Shown here piece by piece: positions 44,101 through 51,196 of a stretch of DNA of 64,000 bases. The translations under genes were made by a program, and so were the position numbers. This DNA is from Nostoc sp. FACHB-110 (GTDB lineage Bacteria > Cyanobacteriota > Cyanobacteriia > Cyanobacteriales > Nostocaceae), in assembly GCF_014697425.1 (NCBI RefSeq), contig NZ_JACJRU010000020.1:55251-119250 (forward strand), read 5' to 3'. Position 1 is the first letter of the stretch, and each line of letters starts with the position of its first letter. The notes beneath the pieces were generated by a model, which was given only the letters and a program-made list of their open reading frames with translations, made no database searches and was not told the DNA's origin.

Positions 44101-46359
44101 ATTGCCTGTAATAGCTTTGACTACGAACTCCTGACCGTTGCGCCGTCCTAGCTGTCGGTCGTTTTTTGTCCAGCGTAGGCGATCGCCCTCGGCAACCTCA
44201 ATTTCGACAGATTGAAAAACTGCCTTATCAAATTTTGTATCGACTTGAAAATGCTTACCATCACTATCTTTGAGCGTGAGGCTGTCATTATCTTTACCTA
44301 CAACCTGATATAGCTTGCCCTTGGACAGCCCCCGGCGTTTGTAATTGCGGGTGGGCATGACCATATCACCTTGTTCAAAGTTATGGGTATAGCGTTTTTG
44401 TACTTGAGTTAAATCTTTGGCTTGCAGTTGGGTGATTTTAGCCGTCGTTCCCAAACTGCCCTCAGCTAATAGATGTTCTCGAATAGCTTGGGTAATTGCT
44501 AAACGCTCTCTATTTGTCCCAGCTAATACTAAGGTTTTCGCTCTTTGTTCAGGTGTGGCTGTGATGTATTCATTTGCGATCGCTTCAATTTTCGATTCTG
44601 GCGTGACAGTTTCAATGTAGCCATTCTCATCTAATCGCTTAAATCCCTCTTCAATAGAGCCAGAAGCAATCAAATCTACAGCCAGTTTCAGTTTTGGCGC
44701 ACGTTGCCTATTAGATTCGTTTAAATAGCTAGTTTTGATTCCTGCCTGTTGCAGTGATTTGAAGGGATTACCAGCTTCTACAGCTGACAATTGCTTTGTA
44801 TCACCCACCAACAAAACTATGGCTTGTTCTAATTTTGCACGTTCTAGAAGGGCGAGAGCATCTTTGGCACTGAGCAAACCTGCCTCATCCACTACCCAAA
44901 TAAGATTCGGTTCAATTTCTGGTGACGGCTCAGAGACTAGTAATCTAGCAACAGTTTCAGCTTGAATATCTAATTCTTCCCCTAAAACCTTAGCAGCCAT
45001 TGAACTAGGTGCAAAGCCTTTGATTGTGTAGCCGCAGGTGGTAGCGATCGCTTTGAGTTCCTTGAGTGCGAATGTCTTGCCAGCCCCGGCAACACCCTGC
45101 CACGCCGTAAATTGGTCAGTTGTAGTTACTGTGTCTAAGACGGCTCGACGCTGATCCCGGTTTAAAGCAGTTGATTCTAAATAGCTTTCGGCTACTTCTG
45201 GGTGTACAAGAGGGTTAAATTTCCCTTGCCCAGACTGCATTAGCTTAATAGTTGCTATTTCTCTGTTGACTGCCGAAAGTGTGGTAAAGTCGCGTCTTTG
45301 CTCAGACAAGGTGAGTAATTCGGCATTAGCCTGAATTAGTGGTTCAATCTGGCTGACATCAGTGGCCAAACCTTGCTCAAGGATGAATTTCTCTAAATCC
45401 TCCTGGGTAAAGGATACGTTTCTTTCTGAGCAATGAGCGATCGCTGCTTCTAAATGCTTCTGTGTGATCGACCTTGGCTCAAAGTCAGGCTGTGGAGCTT
45501 GCCACTTTATAAATTGAATGCCAAATGCTTCGGCTTCCTCGCGCCATTTAGCTTTTAGTTCATCTGGGGCAATCTTCTGCTTGGCTGCACGAGTGATTGA
45601 CCAAGCCCCCTCTCGCTCTGCCCAGGTTGAATTCTCTCCTACTACCTGTAGTATCTGCTGCCTACGTTTAGAAAATTCCTGTAAGTCTTCTTCACCCAAG
45701 CCTTTAAGCTCAAACTGCCCGTGTTTTTTGTGTTCTACTTGATAACCTAGTCTCTGAACTTCAGTGGCTAAGTGATGCTGGTAGACCATACCGAGAAATT
45801 TCTTATTTTTGAAAATCTCATTGTTTGAGAGGCTGTGCCATTTACCATCTTCATCATTAAGCTGAGTCATATTCATGAGCAGCGTATGAGTATGTAAATG
45901 GGGGTCTAGCTCTCTGCTTTCGATATGGTCAAATTCAGCGATGACTAAATTACCTGTTTTGGTAAGTTCTCGCCCTGTATTTGTGGTTATTCTGGTATAG
46001 CTGTAGCGTGACTCAATTAATAAGAGAGTTTTCTGGACTGCTAAGGAGTGAGCATGAATTAACCTTTCATCTCCACCCACCAAGGCTTGTAGACTTACGC
46101 TTTTTGGTGCGGAGAAAGTAAAATCAGTGGCCGCACGTCGCTCACAGGATTTCGATGTTTTAGCGTAGAGAGCTTGACTACCATCAGGCGATCGCCCATT
46201 CACTATATTGGTAAAAACTTCTTTATCGTTAATCGCTCCTGTTAGCCCAAGCTTCTCAGCACCCTTACCAAACCAGCGAGAGTTTTTAACTTCATGGCTA
46301 TGTCTGTCCATAAAGTAATTTACTGCTTGCTGTGGTTTAGTATTCTTGCCCGTCAGCAT
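41185..46359 (-). CDS. traA: MobF-type relaxase-helicase fused to a DUF3854 primase-like domain
   Basis: A 1724-aa conjugation initiator. The TrwC-type relaxase domain (1-300) has the candidate nicking Tyr15 (VNYFMD) and the three-His metal site LDPHLHTHTL (H154, H156, H158). The helicase part has Walker A GVAGAGKTFAL (about 423-433), Walker B VVDEAGLLSA, LVGDTKQLSAVE and the UvrD-like TTYSSQGKTADRV and YVAVSRARYE. Residues about 930-1230 form a DUF3854 domain with the TOPRIM-like ITEGAKKAASLLSQGHPAIG and FCFDYEN, so a primase activity is likely fused. The C-terminal third holds four helical repeats of the type AIxxxLxxxAVES and a coiled coil. Another frame on the same strand also encodes protein at 42171-42563. 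Confidence 0.9.
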   Translation of the reverse strand: MLTGKNTKPQQAVNYFMDRHSHEVKNSRWFGKGAEKLGLTGAINDKEVFTNIVNGRSPDGSQALYAKTSKSCERRAATDFTFSAPKSVSLQALVGGDERLIHAHSLAVQKTLLLIESRYSYTRITTNTGRELTKTGNLVIAEFDHIESRELDPHLHTHTLLMNMTQLNDEDGKWHSLSNNEIFKNKKFLGMVYQHHLATEVQRLGYQVEHKKHGQFELKGLGEEDLQEFSKRRQQILQVVGENSTWAEREGAWSITRAAKQKIAPDELKAKWREEAEAFGIQFIKWQAPQPDFEPRSITQKHLEAAIAHCSERNVSFTQEDLEKFILEQGLATDVSQIEPLIQANAELLTLSEQRRDFTTLSAVNREIATIKLMQSGQGKFNPLVHPEVAESYLESTALNRDQRRAVLDTVTTTDQFTAWQGVAGAGKTFALKELKAIATTCGYTIKGFAPSSMAAKVLGEELDIQAETVARLLVSEPSPEIEPNLIWVVDEAGLLSAKDALALLERAKLEQAIVLLVGDTKQLSAVEAGNPFKSLQQAGIKTSYLNESNRQRAPKLKLAVDLIASGSIEEGFKRLDENGYIETVTPESKIEAIANEYITATPEQRAKTLVLAGTNRERLAITQAIREHLLAEGSLGTTAKITQLQAKDLTQVQKRYTHNFEQGDMVMPTRNYKRRGLSKGKLYQVVGKDNDSLTLKDSDGKHFQVDTKFDKAVFQSVEIEVAEGDRLRWTKNDRQLGRRNGQEFVVKAITGNQAQIQYLDHGQTEFIDLKQAQHLDYALVSTTYSSQGKTADRVLIAADHTVGQESFYVAVSRARYELKLYTEDKEDLFSLAQSSKAKENALFLLRQQQLEKQQAQQFQKEAVTEKASQQTTATSSPIKISVEQPVKTEPQPNFIPPILRKSPLKTLPQIAFWTPDRSNEPPETLDPKHWRELVEGSAIHPAIAALNFKSLHQGFEWEHEAWEHLMYSQQLPRTNTGRLSTGFLNKYAHIEDGGWWCDAGVNPKSFANLQPGHQPDRTLWGCYKPHNPREKLDKPGKFIKYEHPPKTDLSIFLLDVPDDLADRIYKKYGVEPSQSDRTSGFWYCVWKHNLPVTITEGAKKAASLLSQGHPAIGLPGIYAGYRSKDDQGEKVKARLMDELAVFATPEREITFCFDYENRPETKLNIEIAISRTGRLLEKQAACVSVVTLPGPDKGVDDLIVSLGPLAYELLNYEAISLRDWQQRNQQQRKPPYQPPRKLTLQERRQRLAASSDSESLQNHIQEQNHDLKQSQHSATIRNLIINSEDGSTIEPPSATEHQNRTVRISQPGIEAGDSQRQTRTSPKFERVLGAISRHLELEEVEQLEGHFRELNRSLTSNEFRGQRTAHHPDDTQQLYTASFNNPKTYVSLKASGLAINAISEFLDNAAIESAIDIGRLQTLIRDLQPPKPIVQISQATQDKALTAITQYLDLAAVESHRLVQKFEEVIEQLKQLPMPTPLKKTALAPPSTPHALKAIADFVEQETLSSALAKALPSVIEAVKQEQMQTIKTISEDSQSTEFEAFKQSIDSLTNQELLYLEQAVREYFSQPAAQKPLFIDRPAIEHQINQLQQQIASLWVEHAQQEKVIKLLELLPLHQLTNKYNLAVNQQLQTINTIQDLFTQKQQLELSLKQWETQTQNYQAWEREQQTINMKIILDVLKFPPLQERLSIIKNELLRQEQHKQSQAAIQYHNNQQPRQSRGLRL
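42171..42563 (-). CDS. Overlapping coiled-coil protein, 130 aa, nested in the relaxase gene
   Basis: Lies entirely within the relaxase gene, same strand, different frame. ATG at 42563 is preceded by AGGAG (42575-42571) with 7 bases of spacing. The product reads like a real protein: a Ser/Pro N-terminus, then coiled coil with heptad leucines (MDQLLSHQAQLNTKIEQLES, LNQELKQEIHSVKHEQ) and ALHQMSFEVKEQRTTQ. The relaxase frame across it also looks coding, since it contains two of the four helical repeats, so the segment is probably read in both frames. It may be an accessory relaxosome protein made together with the relaxase. Confidence 0.5.
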   Translation of the reverse strand: MTSNNPSTQPPSEISLLTQKMDQLLSHQAQLNTKIEQLESLNQELKQEIHSVKHEQAQNLSAFLEQLADTLNSKKSSNLKDTLENLTEALHQMSFEVKEQRTTQMTLNNSIQQVLTTQKLMSALKQVDSL

Positions 46360-46499
46360 TGGGGTAAATGTTACTTTTGTAGTATTTGATAATTCAATTT
46401 TTTATAAAAAATTTTTTGCTCATTTAAATTCTAAAACTAAGTCGGATTTCTTGCATAAATTTTTAGGCGTAATGTGCGAGAAAACGATTTTTAAAAATG
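46360..46499. other. Spacer between relaxase gene and parC array
   Basis: AT-rich, with a small palindrome ATTTTTTATAAAAAAT near 46396-46411. This would be a reasonable place for the relaxase promoter and possibly oriT, but I see no recognisable nic site. Confidence 0.3.
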
Positions 46500-46684
46500 C
46501 CATAGATTTACCATAAAAGTTACATAAAACTGCCATAGAAATACCATAGGATTACCATAAATTTGCCATAGCTAAATTTTAAGAAAGTTAGAGTTACCAT
46601 AAAAGTGCCATAGATTTACCATAAAATTGACATGATATTGCCATAAAACTACCATAGTTTTACCATAAAACTAACATCACACAC
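46500..46684. repeat. parC-like centromere: 15 direct repeats in exact 11-bp phase
   Basis: Units with consensus CCATARAAYTR start at 46500, 46511, 46522, 46533, 46544, 46555, 46566, then after a 20-bp gap at 46597, 46608, 46619, 46630, 46641, 46652, 46663 and 46674. Twelve start CCATA; the others are ACATA, ACATG and ACATC. Every step within a block is exactly 11 bp. Two blocks of 11-bp repeats upstream of a ParM gene is the plan of parC in plasmid R1, where ParR binds. Confidence 0.85.
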
Positions 46685-46743
46685 TGATACGTTTTGCTAC
46701 CAATTTTTGGTGTACTGAGTAGTCAAGTGAGTTATCAAATTTT

Positions 46744-47859
46744 ATGAGTCTACTAAAACTTGCAGTAGATCCAGGTGGTTCATTTCTCAAATGTTTTTAC
46801 ACCTTGGAAAGCTTCAAACCAGAATTAATTTTGATGGAGCCGGAAGTCGCTACAGTCCCTCTGGAAAGTTTAGAAACTTATGAGCAAAGTAGAATCGGTA
46901 ATTCTTCACCAGAGAATAGTGCATGGATTGAATATCAAAACAGCTTTCAAGCTGTAGGGTTCTTAGCTCGGAAGCGATTCAATGCAGATTTACAACTGCA
47001 ACGCCGCAAATTTGAATTAGCCTTACCTAAAGTTTTGGCTATGGTTGGCGCAATCTCGAATAAACACGATTTACCCAACAACTCATCTATTCAATTAGGT
47101 ATAGTCTTGCCTTGGGGAGAGTACCAAGATAGAGCTTTATTTCAAGATTTGATTACTAAAGCGTTAGCTGACTATAAGTTCAAAGGGCAACCGAAATCAT
47201 TTCAATTAGATACTTTTGTCTGCCTTCCTGAAGGCGGAGGTATTCTTACAAGAGGCCGCGCCCCAGGTTCTAGCATTAAAGACCAAACAATTGCTGTAAT
47301 TATGTTGGGGTATAGAGACACTTCTATCCTAGTGATTGAACGTGGCGAAATGAGTAAAGGTAAAACAGAACCTTTAGGATTTTCTAAAATGATTGAGTCG
47401 GTAATGTCCCAAACATCTGGTTTAAATCCTCATCAGCTAACTGCGGCAATTTGTAAGGCCGGGCGGAATATTAATACTAAAGCTTTAGAAGAGTTAGCAA
47501 TGGTAGATGTAGCTTACAAGGAGCATGAAATAACCACAATTAAAAATGCAATAACTAATGGTAGGAAAGAATATTGGATGATGTTATCCAATTGGTTAAA
47601 GTTGCAAGTACCTCGTGATATCGATGAAGTAATTATTGGCGGTGGTACTGCTCATTATTTTCGCTCCCAGTTGAATAACCTATTTTCTACAACAAAAGTT
47701 AATTGGTGTGATCATTTGGAGACACAAATTACCGATAATTTCTCTCAGGTTGCGGCCAAGTCATTACACTACCGATTAACTGATGTTTACGGGTTGTTTT
47801 TCTACCTGTGCGGCAGCACTTTGAAAACTAAAGTGCAAGTAGGTACTGCTAATGGCTAA
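46744..47859 (+). CDS. parM: ParM-like actin ATPase of a type II partition system
   Basis: A 371-aa actin-fold protein. Phosphate 1 motif: KLAVDPGGSFLKCF (residues 5-18). Phosphate 2-like segment: VIMLGYRDTSILVIERGE (about 188-205). Adenosine motif: EVIIGGGTAHYF (about 297-308). In this family filaments of ParM push apart plasmid copies attached through ParR and the parC array. The array lies about 60 bp upstream and the next gene overlaps by 8 bp, as expected for parM-parR. Distant from R1 ParM, closer to the StbA/Alp-type actins of large plasmids. Confidence 0.8.
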   Translation: MSLLKLAVDPGGSFLKCFYTLESFKPELILMEPEVATVPLESLETYEQSRIGNSSPENSAWIEYQNSFQAVGFLARKRFNADLQLQRRKFELALPKVLAMVGAISNKHDLPNNSSIQLGIVLPWGEYQDRALFQDLITKALADYKFKGQPKSFQLDTFVCLPEGGGILTRGRAPGSSIKDQTIAVIMLGYRDTSILVIERGEMSKGKTEPLGFSKMIESVMSQTSGLNPHQLTAAICKAGRNINTKALEELAMVDVAYKEHEITTIKNAITNGRKEYWMMLSNWLKLQVPRDIDEVIIGGGTAHYFRSQLNNLFSTTKVNWCDHLETQITDNFSQVAAKSLHYRLTDVYGLFFYLCGSTLKTKVQVGTANG

Positions 47860-48301
47860 ACAGATTGAGTATCGATGCCGTATTGCTTTGGAATCTCAAG
47901 AATTGAATAATGCCCTAATCAATTTTCTCAAAGCAAAAGACCCTCTATTTAGTGAGCGTGACAAGGTATTTACTGCTCTAAATGCTTACTGGTTAACATT
48001 TGCCATGAAAGAGGCAGGTTATTCCGATGACGAGTTAAAACAATCTGCTAAGAATGCTATTTATCGCTTGAAATTGCATATTAGTTACTTAGCTGAAAGT
48101 TTTGGTTTAGAACTAGAAGATGACGCTGTACTACAATCAGCCGCCACTACAAAAGCAGTTTTATCTGTGGCTAAACCGCAAAAGCTGACTGATGTTAGCT
48201 TGCCGTTATCAACTGTTTCAGAAGCCTCAGACGATAATTCTCAGCCTTTGGATAACCTACATCACGAAGACGACAGCACCTTTGAACAGTTATTTAGTTA
48301 A
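47852..48301 (+). CDS. parR: ParR-like adaptor protein
   Basis: A 149-aa protein overlapping parM by 8 bp. Residues 1-75 have a short strand (IEYRCRIAL) followed by two helices (FLKAKDPLFSERDKVFTAL, NAYWLTFAMKEAGYS), compatible with the RHH fold of ParR. The second half is acidic and largely disordered, and the end (STFEQLFS) could be the ParM-binding tail. It should bind the 11-bp repeats upstream of parM. The call is based on position and size as well as this pattern. Confidence 0.65.
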   Translation: MAKQIEYRCRIALESQELNNALINFLKAKDPLFSERDKVFTALNAYWLTFAMKEAGYSDDELKQSAKNAIYRLKLHISYLAESFGLELEDDAVLQSAATTKAVLSVAKPQKLTDVSLPLSTVSEASDDNSQPLDNLHHEDDSTFEQLFS

Positions 48302-48318
48302 TGGAGGTAATAGATAAG

Positions 48319-49095
48319 ATGCCATACACACTAGAAGCATTGCAAAATATGTATTCCCTATCCTCAGAGGATGTAAAAGCAGCTTTAGAAATTTCTTCTT
48401 TACCTATAGATAAGGCAGAATATAGCGATGAAGAGATTGCCGCCGTTGACTTTGAGCAAGCAGTTGAACTAGTAAAACAACAGCACTCCCAGGTGTTTGC
48501 TACATCAGAACATGATGCTACAGAAGGTAAAAAAAGAAGGAAGGCTAAACCGTTAGATATTACCGAGTTATTAAGTAAAGCTCGTAATAAAGGTTTTAAG
48601 CTGACTCTTATGGAAGCAATGCAAGTTTTACAAGCCTGTGGCCTAGAGGAAAAAGATGAATATTCACAAGCTGAGTGCGATCGCTTTCTTGAGGCTGGTG
48701 ATTTAATCAAAAATCAGCATAAATCTTTTGAACAGGTTGCACAACATTTTGGATTAGCCGCCAATGGCTCAACATCACAAGCAGATGTTGATACAGATGA
48801 ACTTCTAGATCAACTAGGGCAAGCTACAGCTTTATTAGGTGAAGAGGAACGGGAATTAATTAGAGAAGTTGTCAGGCAGAAAGCTAAAGGTGATATGGCT
48901 GGACTGCCTAAACTGTATTTACAATCCCTACTGGAAGAAATGCGATCGCCCGAATTCCAAGGTGAGTGGCAACAGCTACGAACTGCCTTTAAAGACAAAA
49001 TCATGGGAAAAAAGCAGACTTCCCCAATATTCCCGCAGCCGCAGCCTTTGATGAGCTTGCCACCGATATCGGGCAATGGGTCAGCATCCGAATAG
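48319..49095 (+). CDS. Third gene of the parMR operon, 258 aa, zero-frame product
   Basis: GGAGG at 48303-48307 and ATG at 48319 set the start; the ATG at 48301 overlapping the parR stop is possible too. The protein is helical and acidic with an N-terminal part (YTLEALQNMYSLSSEDVKAA) like a multi-helix DNA-binding or adaptor domain, a basic stretch (GKKRRKAKPLDITELL), and a second helical domain (LTLMEAMQVLQACGLEEKDE). At codons 231-232 the zero frame crosses A_AAA_AAG (49008-49014). After it the zero frame continues for only 26 residues of low-complexity (PIFPQPQPLMSLPP), while the -1 frame continues as a longer coding sequence. No family recognised. Confidence 0.7.
   Translation: MPYTLEALQNMYSLSSEDVKAALEISSLPIDKAEYSDEEIAAVDFEQAVELVKQQHSQVFATSEHDATEGKKRRKAKPLDITELLSKARNKGFKLTLMEAMQVLQACGLEEKDEYSQAECDRFLEAGDLIKNQHKSFEQVAQHFGLAANGSTSQADVDTDELLDQLGQATALLGEEERELIREVVRQKAKGDMAGLPKLYLQSLLEEMRSPEFQGEWQQLRTAFKDKIMGKKQTSPIFPQPQPLMSLPPISGNGSASE
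49008..49014 (+). promoter_or_regulatory. A_AAA_AAG slippery heptamer
   Basis: In the phase of the zero frame the codons are GGA AAA AAG, giving A_AAA_AAG, the dnaX-type -1 frameshift site. Both tRNAs can re-pair after a one-base slip. No clear upstream stimulating SD sequence or strong downstream stem could be established by eye. Confidence 0.6.
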
Positions 49096-49505
49096 CTGAA
49101 GAAAAACATACTATTGAGGTGAAAGCCCATAAATTTATTGAGGAAAAGGCCAGGCTGAAAGCTACTCAAATCGCCCTAAACAAGCTTAATGAATCACAGC
49201 AATGGATTGAAGCAGAACAAAAACGATCCGAACTTCGCAGCCAGCGATCCCAGCAATTTAGAGTTAATTTGATTCACTTTGCACGTTGGGTTGGCTCTGG
49301 TTGGTCAGGCTGGTTAGTTTATTTAGGCTCGTTTGTGACTGTTTCGTTTATTGCTTATGCAGTGGGCATTAATTCACCTTCTGCGATCGCTTGCCCTAAT
49401 ACTAAAAGCTACTGCTACTTGTTGAGACTAAATAAGAACACGGTAGTTTTGCCAACTCCTAAACCTCAACTACAAAAACTACAGAAACCCCAAAAAACTA
49501 AATAG
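49014..49505 (+). CDS. Minus-one frame extension with membrane segment, likely made by ribosomal frameshifting
   Basis: The frame opens after a stop at 48990-48992 and has no ATG; the first usual alternative start is GTG 49119. Yet coding-like sequence begins directly at the slippery site: ADFPNIPAAAAFDELATDIG, then WVSIRIAEEKHTIEVKAHKF. A charged coiled coil follows (LKATQIALNKLNESQQWIEA), then a membrane segment (WLVYLGSFVTVSFIAYAVGI) and a short Cys-containing tail. With a -1 shift at A_AAA_AAG the product would be about 395 aa: the upstream protein fused to a membrane-anchored tail. Independent initiation at GTG 49119 (128 aa) or a sequencing error in the A run are the alternatives. Confidence 0.6.
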   Translation, partial: ADFPNIPAAAAFDELATDIGQWVSIRIAEEKHTIEVKAHKFIEEKARLKATQIALNKLNESQQWIEAEQKRSELRSQRSQQFRVNLIHFARWVGSGWSGWLVYLGSFVTVSFIAYAVGINSPSAIACPNTKSYCYLLRLNKNTVVLPTPKPQLQKLQKPQKTK

Positions 49506-49527
49506 AATCATTGGTTAAAAATAAATA

Positions 49528-49552
49528 AAACCAGAGGTTTTCCCTCTGGTTT
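49528..49552. terminator. Bidirectional rho-independent-type terminator
   Basis: A perfect 10-bp stem AAACCAGAGG/CCTCTGGTTT with a 5-base loop, A-rich on the left and T-rich on the right, lies between the convergent par operon and the ardA gene and can serve both. Confidence 0.85.
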
Positions 49553-49564
49553 TATTGTTATGGA

Positions 49565-50305
49565 TTAAAAGCGGCTGAATATGTAGACTTTGTTGTAGCT
49601 TTCTTGTACTGAATAGTAGGAATCAACAAACCAATCACGGGCTATTGCTTTCAAGTCGATATATATACTAAGAAGTCCCATTTCTTCCATTTTTTGAATG
49701 ACTCCTTGTTGTTCGAGTTGTTCATAAACAAAGTCTTCTTCACTCTCATACTCACCGTAATAACGTTCATAGAAATCTTCAACATTAGCCTCACTGCTAT
49801 CGTATTGATAATAAGCGGCGTAGGCTGCACCATGCTCTGATAATGCTTGAGCAAGTTCAGCTAATTTTTCTAGGTCATCATACTCGCTGATGTAAATACC
49901 GTACCAATTTTGATAATCATGAATTGCGTATTCTTCACAAGCTTCATCATCACGACAAGGCGACCAAGACAATATCCACTCAATATCTTCTCTAATAGCC
50001 TCTACATCTTGTGTACAGTCGATCCACATTCCGTGGAGCATCCCAGCATTATAGGCAGACAAACAAGCTACATAAATTTGTGGAGCGTCATCATCTCTAC
50101 ATTCACGCTCGTGTCTTGGAAAAGGTAATCGGCATTGTGCGCCAACAACTAAAACGTTAGCGAGGCTAATTGCTAAATCAACTGCTAGTTTTTCTCGATT
50201 AGGAAATTTTAGAAAACACCCTTCAACTTCGCAGTTGTAAAGTTGTTCGCTTACTAATTGTGCGTCTAGTTCTGAACTAAATACTACAAAATGTGTTAAC
50301 TGCAT
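49565..50305 (-). CDS. ardA: ArdA antirestriction protein
   Basis: The frame extends to 50401, but ATG 50305 with an AAGGA about 10 bases upstream gives 246 aa and is chosen. Residues from about 75 are ArdA: APQIYVACLSAYNAGMLHG, then AIREDIEWILSWSP, YAIHDYQNWYGIYISEYDDL and FYERYYGEYESEEDFVYEQL. It is very acidic, as expected of a DNA mimic that occupies type I restriction enzymes and protects incoming plasmid DNA. The first 75 residues are an extra domain (THFVVFSSELDAQLVSEQL) absent from the classical protein of about 165 aa. It follows a 54-aa gene on the same strand. Confidence 0.88.
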   Translation of the reverse strand: MQLTHFVVFSSELDAQLVSEQLYNCEVEGCFLKFPNREKLAVDLAISLANVLVVGAQCRLPFPRHERECRDDDAPQIYVACLSAYNAGMLHGMWIDCTQDVEAIREDIEWILSWSPCRDDEACEEYAIHDYQNWYGIYISEYDDLEKLAELAQALSEHGAAYAAYYQYDSSEANVEDFYERYYGEYESEEDFVYEQLEQQGVIQKMEEMGLLSIYIDLKAIARDWFVDSYYSVQESYNKVYIFSRF

Positions 50306-50384
50306 TTTGAGACATCCTTGATTGAAGCGAGAGGGAAAAAATTCAAATGTGTAGTAGGGGGAGCAAGCAGCTCCCCAGTCAGAA

Positions 50385-50549
50385 TTAGAAAGGAGTGACA
50401 CCAGTTTCGAGAGTTTTGTTTAAATAACCGCGCCAGTAGTCGCCACAGTAAGATTGAGGAGGTAAACCGATAGCAGCGTCAAATTCGCCGTCGCAATAGT
50501 CGAGAGATTTGAATTGTGTTTGGGTTATAGAGTTGATTTGAGCTAACAT
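50385..50549 (-). CDS. Small protein upstream of ardA, 54 aa
   Basis: ATG at 50549, stop TAA at 50387-50385, with AAGGAT about 8 bases upstream of the start. The peptide is MLAQINSITQTQFKSLDYCD followed by GEFDAAIGLPPQSYCGDYWR and a short tail. It is acidic-aromatic and has two Cys. Not recognised. It lies 79 bp before ardA on the same strand, probably on the same transcript; similar composition (DYC, GDYW) hints at a DNA-mimic-like or antirestriction helper role, which is only inference. Confidence 0.6.
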   Translation of the reverse strand: MLAQINSITQTQFKSLDYCDGEFDAAIGLPPQSYCGDYWRGYLNKTLETGVTPF

Positions 50550-50571
50550 ACGAACATCCTTTTAATAGTAG

Positions 50572-50587
50572 GCGGGTGAAAACCCGC
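50572..50587. promoter_or_regulatory. GCGGGT-GAAA-ACCCGC hairpin
   Basis: A perfect 6-bp GC-rich stem with a GAAA tetraloop and a T run on the + side (50588-50591). On the minus strand it would lie in the 5' UTR of the small gene and ardA; on the plus strand it looks like a terminator. Confidence 0.55.
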
Positions 50588-50592
50588 TTTTC

Positions 50593-50812
50593 TTAACCTG
50601 TTAATATTATAAAATAACAGGTTATCTGAAATCAATAACCTGTTCATTAAAACTTAGGAATTTTTGTAACAGCCGGCATAGAAAAAAGACAATGTTTGCT
50701 GACAAAGTACAAAATCAAGCCCGGAATTGATAGAAAGATGGCTGCTCTAGAATCTATAGCAAGCGATCGCATTATAGAAGTGAATTAACCTGTTATATGT
50801 TAAAACCTGTTA
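50593..50812. promoter_or_regulatory. AACCTGTTA operator cluster upstream of the ardA operon
   Basis: The motif AACCTGTTA or its complement lies at 50595-50603, 50615-50623 (inverted), about 50636-50644 (last base differs), 50787-50795 and 50804-50812. The first two form a palindrome around an AT-rich centre that could overlap the promoter. The motif recurs at 61057-61065 (partly) and 61195-61220. A conjugation-linked repressor is a plausible binder. The rest of 50813-51015 shows only the stem ATTCCACT/AGTGGAAT near 50938-50965. Confidence 0.5.
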
Positions 50813-51015
50813 AAAAATAAGATTGGAATTAACTGCTTTATCAGTCCGAGTACAGGCAGATAAAAATTACGTATGTAAAATATTTAAATACGAATTATTT
50901 GATTGGCGATCGCAGCGATTGAACATGATAAGTCGGGATTCCACTTTTAAGCCCATTAGTGGAATGCTACATAAATCTATGAGCCTAAATAATAGGCTAA
51001 CTAGCATTGGTCACA

Positions 51016-51123
51016 AGTTAAGGTTGTAAGGCAGTTGTCAAGGGGATTTTAGAAGGAGGTTGAAAGAAAAATTCAGGTGTGCCTCGTTGTTTATCAGGGA
51101 AGGGTGCAACAATGAGCTTCATA
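51016..51123 (-). pseudogene. C-terminal part of the interrupted IS4 transposase
   Basis: Read on the minus strand across the IS630 insertion, the IS4 transposase frame continues from RKPN into MKLIVAPFPDKQRGTPEFFF and QPPSKIPLTTALQP, stop TAA at 51018-51016. This restores a natural end of the gene at 52237-53256. Confidence 0.7.
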
Positions 51124-51196
51124 TAGGAATCATATTTGATTTTTGAAAAAAACTAAGAGATAATACGGAGACAGGTAATAAGTATAAGGAAGAACA

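Noticed and set aside
46396..46411. oriT or terminator at the ATTTTTTATAAAAAAT palindrome
   Set aside because: A pure A/T palindrome is expected in such sequence and no nic-like conserved core could be recognised.
50823..51029. 68-aa plus-strand frame
   Set aside because: Overlaps antisense the reconstructed C-terminal end of the IS4 transposase.
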